This document shows positions 1 to 9,956 of a stretch of DNA of 64,000 nucleotides, one piece after another. The position numbers and the translations under genes were made by a program. The stretch's first letter is position 1. Each line of letters begins with the position of its first letter. A model generated the notes under the pieces. It saw nothing but the letters and a program-made list of their open reading frames with translations, ran no database searches and was not told the DNA's origin. The DNA lies in assembly GCA_963835885.1 (NCBI GenBank), contig CAWIHF010000016.1, forward strand, positions 1 to 64,000. Direction: 5' to 3'. This DNA is from Roseiarcus sp963835885. GTDB lineage: Bacteria > Pseudomonadota > Alphaproteobacteria > Rhizobiales > Beijerinckiaceae.

Positions 1-820
1 TGCGCGCGGAGCGCGAGCGGCCGAATAATCCGGACTCGGTCGACCTCGCCATGAAGGCGTGGGCGATAGCCTATTCGAATCCAACCCCAAGCAAGGCGAC
101 TTTGAACGACACGATTACAATGCAAGAGCGCGCACTTGCGCTTGACCCGAAGAATGTGCGTGCGATGGAGGGCCTTACGGCTGCGCTGGTTGGGCGTGTC
201 GACCGTCTTATGAGCGATGACCCCGCAGGCGATATCGCTCGCGCGGAGCAAACGATCGACGCCGCCTTGGCCCTTGAGCCCGACAGCTCCTCAGTTCACT
301 CGTGGAAGGGTTACGTCTACTATTCGAAGCGGCAGTGGGGATTGGCGATCGCCGAGGAAGAGAAAGCGATCTCGCTCGACCCGAACAACGCCCCCGCCCA
401 TGCCGCCGCCAGTTTTTAGAAAATGTTTCTCGGCCACAGTGAAGACGGTTTCGCAGGGGTCGAAACCGCCTTTCGGCTGAGCCCGCGCGACGGTTCGTAC
501 CGTTTTGGCAATTCCAATATGCCACCTATACACCCATCTGGCCCAATGGGAGCAGGCGATCAAATGGTGCCATAAATCGATTGCGAGCAACCCGCAGTGG
601 CACCCTATGTCGATCTCGCCGCCGCCAACGCCTGGGCCGGACACAAAAAAGAGGCAAAGGAAGCCGCCGCCCAACTGCAGAAGCTTTATCCGGGCTTCAC
701 CGTGCAGACTTGGGCAGGCATCCACTGGACCGACGATCCGACCTTCAATGCGCAATATGCCCGCATCATCGAGGGCCGCGCAAGGCCGGGCTGCCGGAGG
801 GACAGGCGAAGACGAATTGA
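1..820 (+). pseudogene. Decayed 3' part of an adenylate cyclase/TPR gene
   Basis: The first bases repeat the segment at about 2046-2100 of the next gene, so this is the C-terminal TPR half of a paralogue whose front lies outside the window. Reading along it, TPR-like helices with 'ALALDPKN' and 'AISLDPNN' style ends are clear to 416. An in-frame TAG follows at 417-419, then frame changes near 510, 600 and 790 are needed to keep matching the paralogue. The last residues LPEGQAKTN match the end of the intact copy (LPEGQTKTN). Several independent lesions make this a true pseudogene rather than one sequencing slip. Confidence 0.8.
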
Positions 821-911
821 CCCGGCCGCGCGCTTAATGCGAGGGCGCTTTTGTGACGACGCGTGACGAGTGCTTCATTTTGGGCGCGCCCGGGGCGGGA
901 GCCCGCTAGCC

Positions 912-2865
912 ATGACTGCGCGCCGCCTCGCCGCGATCCTAGCCGCCGACGTCGTCGGCTATTCGCGCCTGATGGGCGAGGACGAGGCCGGCACGGCGAG
1001 GCTTGTGCGCGAGCGCCGCGAGGCGGCGGCGGCGTTCGTGCGCTCGTTCGGCGGCCGGCTGGTCAAGACCATAGGCGACGGCGTGCTGCTGGAATTCCCC
1101 TCGGTCGTCGCGGCGGTCGAATGCGCGATCCTGATCCAGAAGATGATGGAGGAACGCAACGCGGCGTTGCCGGAGGCGAAGCGCGTCCTCTACCGCATCG
1201 GGGTCAATCTCGGCGACATCCTGATCGACGGCGACGACATTCTCGGCGACGGCGTCAACATCGCGGCGCGGCTGGAGGGGATTTGCGAGCCGGGCGGGAT
1301 CTGCCTTGCGGGCTCCGCCTATGAGCACGTCCGAGGTCGGATCGAGGCCGAATTCGCCGATCTCGGAGAGCAGGGCCTCAAGAATATCGCGCAAGCCCGT
1401 GCGCGCCTATGGGCTGTCGCCGGAGGCGATCGCCGCGGCGAAGATCGACGGCCCGGCCCCAGGCCCCGCGACCGAGAAGGCGGAGGGCGTCACGCTCCTA
1501 TCCAAGGCCCGCGGCCTTTCGCCGGCATGGCGCGCGCTCGCCGCTGCGCTCGTGATCGCCGTTCTCGCGGCGGGCGCCTACTCGTGGCGCGCGGGATACG
1601 CGCCGCGCCTGCTCGGCGCCTCCGCCGAGGACAAGCTCGCGACCGCGCCGCGGCTGTCGATTGTCGTGCTGCCGTTCGAAAACCTCAGCGACGACAAGGA
1701 GCAGGACTATTTCGCCGACGGGATCACCGACGATCTGACGACCGACCTTTCGCATCTCGAAGGCAGCTTCGTCATCTCGCGCGGCACGGCCTTCACCTAC
1801 AAGGGCAAGGCCGTCGATGCGAAAGAAATCGGCCGCGAGCTCGGCGTGCGCTACTTGCTCGAAGGCAGCGTGCGTCGCGTCGGCGAGACGATCACCATCA
1901 ACGCGCAGCTCATCTCGACCGAGACCGGCGCGCATGTTTGGGCCGACCGGTTCAACGGCGAGCGCAGCAAGCTCGGCGAATTGCAGGTCGACGTCGTCTC
2001 CCGCCTCGCCAATTCGCTCGGCGTCGAACTGGTCAAGGCCGAGGCGTTGCGCGCGGAGCGCGAGCGGCCCAGCAACCCGGACGCTGTCGATCTAACGATG
2101 CAAGGCCGCGCGGTCGCCAACAAGGCCCTCAGCGAGGCCAACCTGAACGAAGCCATCGGCTACTTCGAGCGCGCCTTGCAACGCGACCCAAATCTCGTCG
2201 AAGCCCAAGTTGGACTAGCAATGGAGCTGGCCGTTAGGTTCTCCCTTTGGCCTGGCAATCACGTTGAAGACGGTGAGCGCGCCGACAAGTTGTTAACGAG
2301 CGCATTGACGGCCGAACCGAACAACGCCGTTGCGCACTACGCCAGGGGCATCTTGCTGCATGCAAGGAAGCAATTCGACGAGGAACAACAGGAATTGAAA
2401 GTGGCAATTGAAAATGATCGGAACCTCGTTGGGGCATATGCCTTGTATGGAGGGATGCATATCCATATTGGACGGGCGGCGGAAACGATCCCCTACGAGG
2501 AAACGGCGCTTCGTTTGAGCCCTCGCGATCCGAACCGCTTCGTGTTCGAGTATTTTATGTGTCATGCCTACACTCATATGGCGCAATGGGAGAAGACGGT
2601 GGAGTGGTGTGGGAAATCGATCGCCACCAACCCCTTCTTTTGGCAACCGTATCCAGACCTCGTCGCCGCCAACGGCTGGCTCGGCCGCCAAGCCGAAGCC
2701 AAGGCGGCGATCGACGGCCTTCTTAAGCTGATGCCCGGCTTCACCGTTCAGCAGTGGGCGAACATGAAATGGTCCGATAACCCCCAGTTTCAGCGCGAAT
2801 ACGCGCGCATCACCGAAGGCCTGCGCAAGGCCGGGCTGCCGGAGGGGCAGACGAAGACGAATTGA
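912..2865 (+). CDS. Class III adenylate/guanylate cyclase with FlgO/TolB-like and TPR domains (one frameshift)
   Basis: Domain order: an N-terminal class III cyclase domain (residues about 1-165; metal-binding region AADVVGYSRLM, then KTIGDGVLLEF and GVNLGDILIDGDD), one transmembrane helix (about 205-225), a segment starting RLSIVVLPFENLSDD with GTAFTYKGKAVD and YLLEGSVRR typical of TolB/FlgO-like second-messenger proteins, then TPR repeats to the end. It is predicted to make cAMP and to sense through the C-terminal half. The start ATG at 912 opens with MTARRLAAILAAD, usual for this family. The frame changes near 1390 (after GLKNIAQ, before KPVRAYG). The full span is a multiple of three plus one, so one extra base restores about 650 residues. 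It may be intact in the real genome. Confidence 0.8.
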
Positions 2866-2956
2866 GCCGGCCGCGCGCTTAACGCGAGGGCGCTGTTATG
2901 ACGATGTGTGATGAATGCTTCTTCTTGGGCGCGCATGGGGCGGGAGCCCGCGACCC

Positions 2957-3182
2957 ATGACCGCGCGCCGCCTCGCGGCGATCCTCGCCGCCGACGTCGT
3001 CGGCTATTCGCGCCTGATGGGCGAGGACGAGGCCGGCACGGCAAGAATCGTGCGCGAGCGCCGCGAGGCGGCGGCCAGAAACTCAACCCCGGCTTCGCCG
3101 TTCAGACGTGGGCAACCTTGGGAAGGCGGGGGTGCCGGAGGGAAAGAAGCCAGCGGATGCGGCCGCGAGCAAGTCGAACTGA
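2957..3182 (+). pseudogene. Internally deleted cyclase/TPR paralogue
   Basis: The first 40 residues (MTARRLAAILAADVVGYSRLM onward) are nearly identical to the start of the gene at 912, including about 60 bases of upstream leader. At about 3075 the sequence jumps straight to the C-terminal tail of a paralogue: KLNPGFAVQTWA corresponds to LMPGFTVQQWA in the intact copy. A further shift near 3125 leads to an Ala/Lys-rich end at 3182. More than 500 codons are missing. It is a relic of recombination within the tandem family, not a functional cyclase. Confidence 0.8.
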
Positions 3183-3277
3183 GGATGGTTCTAACCCACC
3201 AAAGCGCGTCATGCCGCGCCGGACCCGCGCCGGCAGCTCCCGTTGACATCATGAGGTCTTCACCCCAGCATCAAGAC

Positions 3278-3527
3278 ATGCGAACGACCCTTACCCTCGA
3301 CGACGACGTCGCGGCCAAGCTCAAGGCGGAATCGCGCCGCGCCGGCCGGCCTTTCAAGGAAATCGTGAACGAAGCACTGCGCAGCGGCTTGGCGACCCGA
3401 CGCGCTGTCGCCCCCCGGCGATGCCTTCAAGATTACCGCCCGCGACCTCGGCGATCTGAAGCCGGGGCTCTCCCTCGACAATGTTGCGGAACTTATCGAA
3501 CAGGTGGAAGGCTCCCTGCATCGGTGA
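3278..3527 (+). CDS. VapB-type ribbon-helix-helix antitoxin (one frameshift)
   Basis: The N-terminus RTTLTLDDDVAAKLKAESRR followed by FKEIVNEALRSGL is a ribbon-helix-helix antitoxin. The frame breaks inside a run of six C at about 3411-3416. One base fewer would give DAFKITARDLGDLKPGLSLDN then VAELIEQVEGSLHR, the usual VapB tail that binds the toxin. Stop TGA (3525-3527) overlaps the toxin ATG. An alternative in-frame ATG lies at 3251. It should neutralise the PIN toxin and repress its own operon. Because the shift sits in a homopolymer, a sequencing error is likely. Confidence 0.75.
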
Positions 3528-3962
3528 TGCTAGTCGACGCGAACCTGCTGATCTACGCCTATCACCCGAGAGCGGAGCAGCATGAGAGGAGTCGAGCCTG
3601 GCTCGAAAAGGCGCTCTCCGGGCCAGAGCTCATCCGCTTCGCTTGGCTGACACTGTGGGCCTTCCTTCAGGATCCCCACCAACCCGCGCATCTTCGAGCG
3701 TCCGCTTTCCGCTGCGGAGGCCGAGGCGGCGATCTCCTCCTGGCTCGCTCAGCCGTCAGCCGGCATTCTCGAGCCGGGAGAGCGGCATTGGGACATCCTA
3801 CGAGGCCTTGTGCGGGAGCGGCAGATCGCCGGCCCGCTTGTCACGGACACAGCTCTTGCCGCGATCGCCCTTGAACACGGCGCCACGCTTTATACGACGG
3901 ATCGCGACTTCTCCCGTTTTTCAATGCTTCGATGGACGAACCCGCTGATCGCAGGCGATTGA
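3527..3962 (+). CDS. VapC-type PIN-domain ribonuclease toxin (one frameshift)
   Basis: The start MLVDANLLIYAYH carries the first catalytic Asp of PIN nucleases, and a later segment GPLVTDTALAAIALEHG followed by LYTTDRDFSRF carries the other acidic residues. The two parts are in different frames, joined at about 3665-3672 within WAFLRISTNPRIFERP. The total length is a multiple of three plus one, fitting a single extra base and about 144 residues, normal for VapC. Such toxins cleave tRNA or other RNA. The overlap with the antitoxin (TGATG) is the standard translationally coupled layout. Confidence 0.75.
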
Positions 3963-4144
3963 CCCGCAGGTTGCGGATCGCGGCGACGGCGCGCCCCGCC
4001 CAACGAGCAAGGCAGAGAGGAATCCAAATTCCGCCCCTGCCATCCGCTTTTCGGTGACGGAAGGCTGATCGATCAAGGCGGCGGCCCGCAAGTTGGGGGG
4101 CCGCGGCTTCGAGGGCTGCGCCCAGCCGGCGCAGACCAACGGCG

Positions 4145-6023
4145 TCACGAATGTCCGATGATCGTGTCCGCCTTCGTCCCTGGTCCGATGGTGAAACTGC
4201 TCGAGGTGAAATTGCCGAGGAAGTTGAGGGAGACGTTGTTTGTCCCGTTCGTCACGGTCAGGGTTCCGAGCGTGCCGCCGGAATTCTCGCTGAAGTTCAG
4301 CAGGGACCACGATCCGCCGAGGTCGACCGTGTCGTCCGCGGCGAAGCCGCCGATGTCCGAACCATCGTAGCCCAGCGGATTGGTCAGATCGAGCGTCCCG
4401 CCGCTGCCAGAGTAGTCGATCGTCTGGCTGCCGGCGAGCGTCGAGTTCGAACTCGAGGGTCGAGCCGCCCGAGATCGTGTCGGTTCCCGTGCCGGTGACG
4501 GCCGCCTCAAAGTCGAGCGTTCCCGAGGAGACGAGAAGGTTATCCGCGTTGGCGAAGCTCGGGGCGATCACGCTCGTCCCCGTCCCTCCGGTCTTCTCGA
4601 ACAGGCCCGAGTTCGTGATCGACGAAGAGGTCGAGGGGCCGAGCCCGATCCCGCTGTCGTCGGTGATGTCCCAGGTCGCGTTCGGCGCGTTGAAGAGCTG
4701 GGCGGCGCCTTTGCGGCTGGCGTCCCCCAGCGTCACCGACCCACCGCTCTGCGTCACTGTCTTCTTGTTGTGAAAAGCTGTGTCCGCGCCGATCGTGAGC
4801 GTTCCGCCGCCGAGCTGGATCGCGCCGTTGTTGATGGTTCCTGCATCGAGCGTGAGGCTCGCGCCGCTCGCCAGCGTGATCGAGCCATTGTTCGTCCAAG
4901 CGATCCGGGCGAATTTGTCACCGAGGAGGAATTCGATGGTGACCGCCGAATTCGCCTCGATGGCCAGGAGGCTCGAGGCCGTCGTCGTGAACGAGGCTGT
5001 CGTCATGCTCGACGAATTCGTCACCGGCGCGATCGTCAACGAATTGCCGTTGGCGACGTCGATCGTGCCCCTGTTGGTGAAGGTCGTCGGCTCGATGTAA
5101 GATTTGCCGTTGGTCGAACTGAGCTCGATCGTCCCGCTGTTGGTGAAGGCATTCCCGAGAATGATCAAATCCGGGGAACTGCCCGTCTGTTCGATCACCC
5201 CATGATTGACAAACCCATCGCCCCAACCGCCCCCGTCGCTGATTTCCCCGATCCCGGTTGCGTCGACCGTGACGCTTGAGGCGAGGGTCAGGACCAGGTC
5301 GCCGGTGTCGGCCGGGTGATAAGCATAGAGGCCGCCCGCATAGATCGAAGTGCCGAGGTTGATCGTCTCGTTGCTGACGGTCTGCGTGCCGTCGAAATAA
5401 AGATAGCCGGCGGTGACGTTGATCGTCCCGGGGCCTGACCCGGAAGAGCCAACAACCCTCGCGCCATTGGCGAGATGGACGCTCGCGGTATAAGAGATCA
5501 AGTTAAGCGGCCCGTCGAAAGTCACCCCACTCAGCGTGCCGGCTTCGAGGTTCACCGTTCCCCCGGTCGACTTGATCTTCCCGCCGGCGATGGTCCCGCC
5601 GTTCAAGGTCAGGGTCCCGCCCGTCTGGCGGAGGGTCCCGCCGAGGTTGAGCGTCCCGCCGTTGTTGACGTTCAGGAAGCCGCCGGACAGGTCCAGCGGG
5701 CCACCCACCGTCAGCACGCCCGTGTAGAGATTGGAATACGCCGTGGCGAGGTTCAACGTTCCCGCGCTCATCGCGAGCGTCCCGCCGATCGTCAGCGAGG
5801 ACGCCGCGCCCAGGGCGGCGCCCTGGTCCAACAGGGTGGCGTTCGCGCTGGAGAGCGTCAGCGAACTCGCGACGTCGGTCGAAGTGACGTTGACGACGTA
5901 GTTTTTGCCCGTCGCCGCGATCGTCGCGGAATTTGCCGATGTCGGCGGACCGCCGGCGGGCGTCCACCTGCTCTTGTTATGCCAATCGCCATTCGCCGCG
6001 AGACTCCAGGAATACGCCGTCAT
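4145..6023 (-). CDS. Large beta-strand-repeat (autotransporter-passenger-like) protein (one frameshift)
   Basis: The start at 6023 gives MTAYSWSLAANGDWHNKSRW, followed by about 600 residues of short Gly/Thr/Ser/Asn-rich repeats such as LTIGGTLAMSAGTLNLA and GTLNLGGTLRQTGGTLTLNG. This is the signature of right-handed beta-helix passengers of autotransporters and secreted adhesins. No cleavable signal peptide and no C-terminal beta-barrel can be seen, so the export route is unclear. The frame shifts at about 4447 (after GGSTLEF). With one base removed the protein runs on through STLAGSQTIDYSGSGGTLDL to a stop at 4145, giving about 625 residues. Function unknown; a surface or matrix role is inference. 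Confidence 0.65.
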
Positions 6024-6187
6024 GCCCCGCCCTCCCAGTTCGTGTCGCTTCCTTAACCTAGGCGCCAAACAAGCGCATTGTCATGCGGCATGACTTCCGC
6101 CGACGCGGTTTGTTCCGAAGGGCGCGCACGCTCGTCGAGCCTGACCATCGGCGATCGGGGACCGATGGCGTTCGTCGAAGACTGCAA

Positions 6188-6210
6188 AAAGGATAGAAAA
6201 TCTATCCTTT
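6188..6210 (-). terminator. Perfect 10-bp hairpin, possible terminator of the lpxK operon
   Basis: The arms AAAGGATAGA and TCTATCCTTT are perfectly complementary around a 3-base loop. On the minus strand the stem is followed by a T run. It lies downstream of lpxK on that strand and upstream of the beta-repeat gene. The stem is AT-rich, so an operator role is also possible. Confidence 0.35.
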
Positions 6211-6297
6211 CTTGGCTCCTTTCCAGGCGCCGGCGAGGCCGCCGGCGAACCCGTTTTCAAAACCCCTGCACGCTTCCGCCGTCCGGAATCGCGTTTG

Positions 6298-6384
6298 CCT
6301 GTTATCGCCAAAACGCCGCCTGTTATCGCCCTGATAAGGGCAAAATCGCCCCCTGTTCCGCTCCTGTTATGCGCCTCATCCAGG
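6298..6384. repeat. Degenerate 11-bp phased CCTGTTATNNN repeat
   Basis: Units starting CCTGTTAT or close variants fall at 6298, 6319, 6330, 6352, 6363 and 6374, nearly all 11 bases (or a multiple) apart. Looser copies of CCTGTT follow at 6463, 6475 and 6494. The stretch from 6024 to 6598 has no convincing gene; this array and the hairpin at 6188 are its only clear structure. A second array of the same unit is at 12425. Confidence 0.7.
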
Positions 6385-6598
6385 CGCGCATCTTTTTCGT
6401 GTAACATAATTGTAATAATACGTTTTTCATTCGATAGTCGAGGCCGATCGAGCGCGCTTGCCCCTGTTTTCTCCCCTGTTAGCAGGCCAATCGCCTGTTC
6501 GGCTGGCGCTCTGCGCCGCCGTTCCGATCGCCAGCGGCTCGGCCTCGCGACGAGTCTTAAGGCTCATCGCGTGGGTTAAGAAATGGCGCCGTCACTTT

Positions 6599-7591
6599 TC
6601 ACCCGCGGCTGATGAAAGCGGTGCTGAGCATCTCCCTCACCGCCGTCGGCTCGGCGAAGCGCAGCGTGACCGGCAGCGTGACCACCGCTTGCGCCTGTCG
6701 CCGGGTCAGCCGCACCCGGTCCTTCTCCGTCGTCGCGAGCAGCGCGCCGCGCCGCGCCGCCTCTGCGATCAGCGCCTCGATCTCGCGCTTTGAAAAAACA
6801 TGGTGGTCGGAAAAGTCATGCGTCGCGACGATCTGGGCGCCGATGCGCCGCAACGTCGCATAGAATTTTTCCGGCCGCGCGATGCCGGCGAAGGCGACAA
6901 CCTCCCGGCCGATCAGGGGCGCGGCGGCGAAGGCGTCCGGCTCGAGACTGGCGCGCAGGATCGGCTTGCCCGGCGCGGCGGCCGAGATCGCCAGCGCGGC
7001 CGCCTCATCGCCGTCGATCACGATCAGCGCCTGCACATGCGGCGCCTGCGCCGCGACCGGGGCGCGCAACGGCCCGGCCGGAATGCACAGGCCATTGCCG
7101 AACCGTTGCTCGCCGTCGACCACGGCGAAGGCGACGTCCTTGGCCAGCGCCGGGTTCTGCAGACCGTCGTCGAGCAGAAGGACCTGCGCCCCCGCCTCGA
7201 CCGCCATCGCCGCGCTCTTGACGCGGTCCGCCCCGACCCAACATGGCGCAACCCGGGCGAGCAGCAGCGGCTCGTCGCCGACCGTCGTCGCGTCGTGGAC
7301 GTTCGGGTCGACCTGGATGGGTTCCTCCCGCTTCGCGCCGCCGTAGCCGCGCGAAAGAAATGCGATCGGCCTGCCGTCGGCGAGAAGCATCCGTGCGAGC
7401 GCGATCGCCGCCGGGGTCTTGCCGGCGCCTCCGGCGACGAAATTGCCGACGCAGACGACCGGCGCTCCGGCTCTCCTGCCCGGCAGAGCCATGCGCCGGG
7501 CAGTCGCCGTTCCGTAAAGGGCTCCGATCGGCCGAAGGAAGCGAGCCAGCGCCGTCGGTTTGCCGGGGCGCCAGAAGCCCGGCGTCTTCAC
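6599..7591 (-). CDS. lpxK: Tetraacyldisaccharide 4'-kinase
   Basis: LpxK adds the 4'-phosphate to the lipid A disaccharide precursor at the inner membrane using ATP. At 330 residues it has normal length. A P-loop (VAGGAGKTP, about residues 52-60) follows VVCVGNF, and FLSRGYGG, GDEPLLLA and LLLDDGLQNP match conserved LpxK blocks. ATTEKD lies in the C-terminal half. The start overlaps the end of waaA by four bases, so the genes are co-translated. It is the last gene of a minus-strand lipid A operon. Confidence 0.93.
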   Translation of the reverse strand: MKTPGFWRPGKPTALARFLRPIGALYGTATARRMALPGRRAGAPVVCVGNFVAGGAGKTPAAIALARMLLADGRPIAFLSRGYGGAKREEPIQVDPNVHDATTVGDEPLLLARVAPCWVGADRVKSAAMAVEAGAQVLLLDDGLQNPALAKDVAFAVVDGEQRFGNGLCIPAGPLRAPVAAQAPHVQALIVIDGDEAAALAISAAAPGKPILRASLEPDAFAAAPLIGREVVAFAGIARPEKFYATLRRIGAQIVATHDFSDHHVFSKREIEALIAEAARRGALLATTEKDRVRLTRRQAQAVVTLPVTLRFAEPTAVREMLSTAFISRG

Positions 7592-8871
7592 CGCGTCGGC
7601 CCGGCGACCGGCAGCAACGGCGCCAGCGCCTTCATCGACCGGTCGACCGCGCCGGCCCGCCGCTCGACCGCGTCGGCTGCAGCGCGCGCCATCGCGCGCA
7701 GCCGCGCCGTATTGGCGAAGAGGCCGATCAGCGCGTCGCTGAGGTTCGCCGGGTCGGCGATTTCCAGCGCCCCGCCCATTTTGTCGAGCGCCGCGTAGAC
7801 CTCGGAGAAATTTGCGACCTTCGGTCCGTGCAATATGGCGGACGCGAGCCGGGCGGGCTCGATCGGGTTCTGCCCTCCCCCGCCGGAAAAGGACTTGCCG
7901 ACGAACACGACGCCGGCCAGGCGATAGAAAAGCCCGAGTTCGCCGATCGTGTCACAGATGTAGATGGCGGTGCCCGGTCCGGGGCGGTCGCCGCGCGAGC
8001 GCAGGGCGCAGGCGAGCCCTTCGGCCTCGAGCTGCCTCAGGACCGTCTCGCCCCGCTCAGGATGGCGCGGGGCAATCAGCGTCAGCGCGTCCGGAAAGAC
8101 TCGGGTCAGGCGCTTGTGCGCTTCAGCCGCGATCAACTCCTCGCCCTCGTGCGTCGAGGCGGCGATCCAGATCTGCCGTCCGGACGTCAGGCCCGAGAGT
8201 TCGGCGAGCTCCCGAAGATCGGCGGGCAGGGCCGGCGCGTCGAACTTGATGTCGCCTGCGACAAGCACGGTTGGCGCGCCGAGCGAAAGCAGCCGTTCGC
8301 CGTCGTCGTCGCTTCGCGCAAGACAGAGATCGAAACGCTGGAGCAGCGCGCCGATGAAGCCGGGCGCCCTTCGCCAGCGCTTGAACGAGCGCTCGCTCAT
8401 CCGGCCGTTGATCATGGCGAGCGGCAGGCCGCGGCGCTTGGCCTCGAAAATCATGTTCGGCCAAAGCTCCGATTCGGCGACCATGGCCGCATCCGGGCTC
8501 CAGTGGGCGAGAAAGCGGCGCAGGAAAAACGGACTGTCGAGCGGGGCGTATTGATGCAGCGCGCCGGGCGGCAGGCGGTTCGCGAGGAGGGCGGCCGAAG
8601 TGACGGTTCCGGTGGTCACAAGCGCGGTCGCGCCCGACCGCGTGATCCGCTCGACGAAGGGCAACAGCGAGATGGCTTCGCCGACGCTGGCGCCGTGCAG
8701 CCAGACGAGCCTTCCGGCCGGGCGCGAAAGCCCCGGGCGGCCGCGCCGCTCGGCGATGCGCCGCGGGTCTTCCTTGCCCCGCCTCATCCGCATCGACAGA
8801 AAGGGACTGGCGAGCGGCGTCCCGAGCGCGGTGACCAGACGATAAGCGGTAAGCGACAGCGGCGTCGTCAT
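7588..8871 (-). CDS. waaA: 3-deoxy-D-manno-octulosonic acid (Kdo) transferase
   Basis: This GT30 glycosyltransferase transfers Kdo from CMP-Kdo to lipid IVA. The start at 8871 gives MTTPLSLTAYRLVTALG with an N-terminal membrane-anchoring hydrophobic stretch. LVWLHGASVGEAISLLP contains the conserved Glu of the family, VAESELWPNMI the acceptor loop, and FVGKSFSGGGGQNPIEPA the CMP-Kdo binding end. The length is 427 residues. Longer upstream starts overlap the acyltransferase gene and lack conserved sequence. It overlaps its neighbours by four bases on each side. Confidence 0.93.
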   Translation of the reverse strand: MTTPLSLTAYRLVTALGTPLASPFLSMRMRRGKEDPRRIAERRGRPGLSRPAGRLVWLHGASVGEAISLLPFVERITRSGATALVTTGTVTSAALLANRLPPGALHQYAPLDSPFFLRRFLAHWSPDAAMVAESELWPNMIFEAKRRGLPLAMINGRMSERSFKRWRRAPGFIGALLQRFDLCLARSDDDGERLLSLGAPTVLVAGDIKFDAPALPADLRELAELSGLTSGRQIWIAASTHEGEELIAAEAHKRLTRVFPDALTLIAPRHPERGETVLRQLEAEGLACALRSRGDRPGPGTAIYICDTIGELGLFYRLAGVVFVGKSFSGGGGQNPIEPARLASAILHGPKVANFSEVYAALDKMGGALEIADPANLSDALIGLFANTARLRAMARAAADAVERRAGAVDRSMKALAPLLPVAGPTR

Positions 8872-9584
8872 GCCGTTCTCAAATGCGCCCCCGGATCGGT
8901 CGCGCCGACCATGGAGTAGGCGCGCCGATGCGCCTCGTCCAGACCCTCCTGCACGGCGAGCCGCGCCGTCTCCATCGCTGCGTCGTCGGCCTCGGCGGAC
9001 ACGGGAATGAAGTCGCCCGCGACGACGATTGCGCGGCTGAAGGGCAGCCCCAGCGAGGCGCGATCCCACGTGTCGAACTGGATGCGGCGGCTGGCGACAA
9101 CCGCGGTCGGGACGATCGGCCGACCCGAAAGCTTGGCCAGCGTCACGATGCCCATTCCCGCAACTCTTGCGGTCTTCGGGATGTCGGCGGTCAGGGCGAC
9201 GGACGCGCCGGAGTCCAGGAGCCGCAGAAGCTCGCGCATGGCGGGAGCTCCACCCTTGTAATATTGCCGGTCAACCGGGCCTCCCGAGCCGCGAACCGCC
9301 ATGATTCCCAGATGTTCCAGGGCAAGAGCCTGCGGGCCGGCGTCCTCGTGGCGGGAGATGAGCGCCGCCAGCGGTCCCATGGTCGCCGGGCGCGCAAACG
9401 GCATCATCAAGTGCTGCCCGTGCCACATCGCCGCGATCAGGGGCGTCCTGCCCTCGATATAGGCGTCGAGGTCCTCGGGAACGGTCGCGAACCGGCTGGT
9501 GCGCCGGACGAGGCGCAAATAGCTGGCGAGCAGGAAGCCGATCGCCTCCTGTCCGAACTCGGACCTGCCTATGCGTCTTGCCAT
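8868..9584 (-). CDS. DUF374 lysophospholipid-acyltransferase-like protein
   Basis: The 238-residue protein contains PLIAAMWHGQHLMMPFA, a H-x4-type acyltransferase entry motif, then ALISRHEDAG, ALEHLGIMAVRGSGG and ALTADIPKTARVAGMGIV, all typical of the DUF374 group found beside waaA in Rhizobiales. It probably acylates a lipid A or phospholipid intermediate at the inner membrane; the exact substrate is unknown. ATG at 9584. Its stop overlaps the waaA start by four bases, placing it upstream of waaA in the same operon. Confidence 0.85.
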   Translation of the reverse strand: MARRIGRSEFGQEAIGFLLASYLRLVRRTSRFATVPEDLDAYIEGRTPLIAAMWHGQHLMMPFARPATMGPLAALISRHEDAGPQALALEHLGIMAVRGSGGPVDRQYYKGGAPAMRELLRLLDSGASVALTADIPKTARVAGMGIVTLAKLSGRPIVPTAVVASRRIQFDTWDRASLGLPFSRAIVVAGDFIPVSAEADDAAMETARLAVQEGLDEAHRRAYSMVGATDPGAHLRTA

Positions 9585-9591
9585 GAAACGC

Positions 9592-9864
9592 TCAGGCGGT
9601 CCTCGTCGGCGGCGTGAGGTTCGGCTCGATCAGCCGATGCGGATGGACGATGTAATAGCGCGTCTCAGCGTTGTCGACCGTCTGCTGCGCCTTGGCGCGC
9701 CAGGCCCGCTCGGCGCTCGCATAATCGGGGAACAGCCCGACGATGTCGATCTGCGAGACGTCCCGGAATTCGTGCGACTCCAGCGACTTCAGCTCGCCGC
9801 CGAACACGAGATGCAGAAGCTGCCGCTTCTCCCCCTGCTGAGCCTTCGGCTCTTTGGACGCCAT
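9592..9864 (-). CDS. DUF4170 domain protein
   Basis: This small 90-residue protein has the core LLHLVFGGELKSLESHEFRD, SQIDIVGLFPDYASAERAWR and RYYIVHPHRL. It matches the DUF4170 family known mainly from alphaproteobacteria and usually found next to the waaA/lpxK genes. The biochemical function is unknown. It is soluble, without signal or membrane segment. It sits seven bases upstream of the DUF374 gene, clearly in the same transcription unit, which suggests a link with envelope biogenesis. Confidence 0.85.
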   Translation of the reverse strand: MASKEPKAQQGEKRQLLHLVFGGELKSLESHEFRDVSQIDIVGLFPDYASAERAWRAKAQQTVDNAETRYYIVHPHRLIEPNLTPPTRTA

Positions 9865-9956
9865 GGTCAGGTTCCTTCAGGATGCTGTTGCGCGCGCTTT
9901 GCCCTTGCGGCGATGAAAACGCAAGTCGCAGGAGAACCCGCGGCGCGCCGCCCATT

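Noticed and set aside
7243..8919. A 558-codon plus-strand frame over lpxK/waaA
   Set aside because: Antisense to well-supported lipid A genes, Arg-rich and without motifs.
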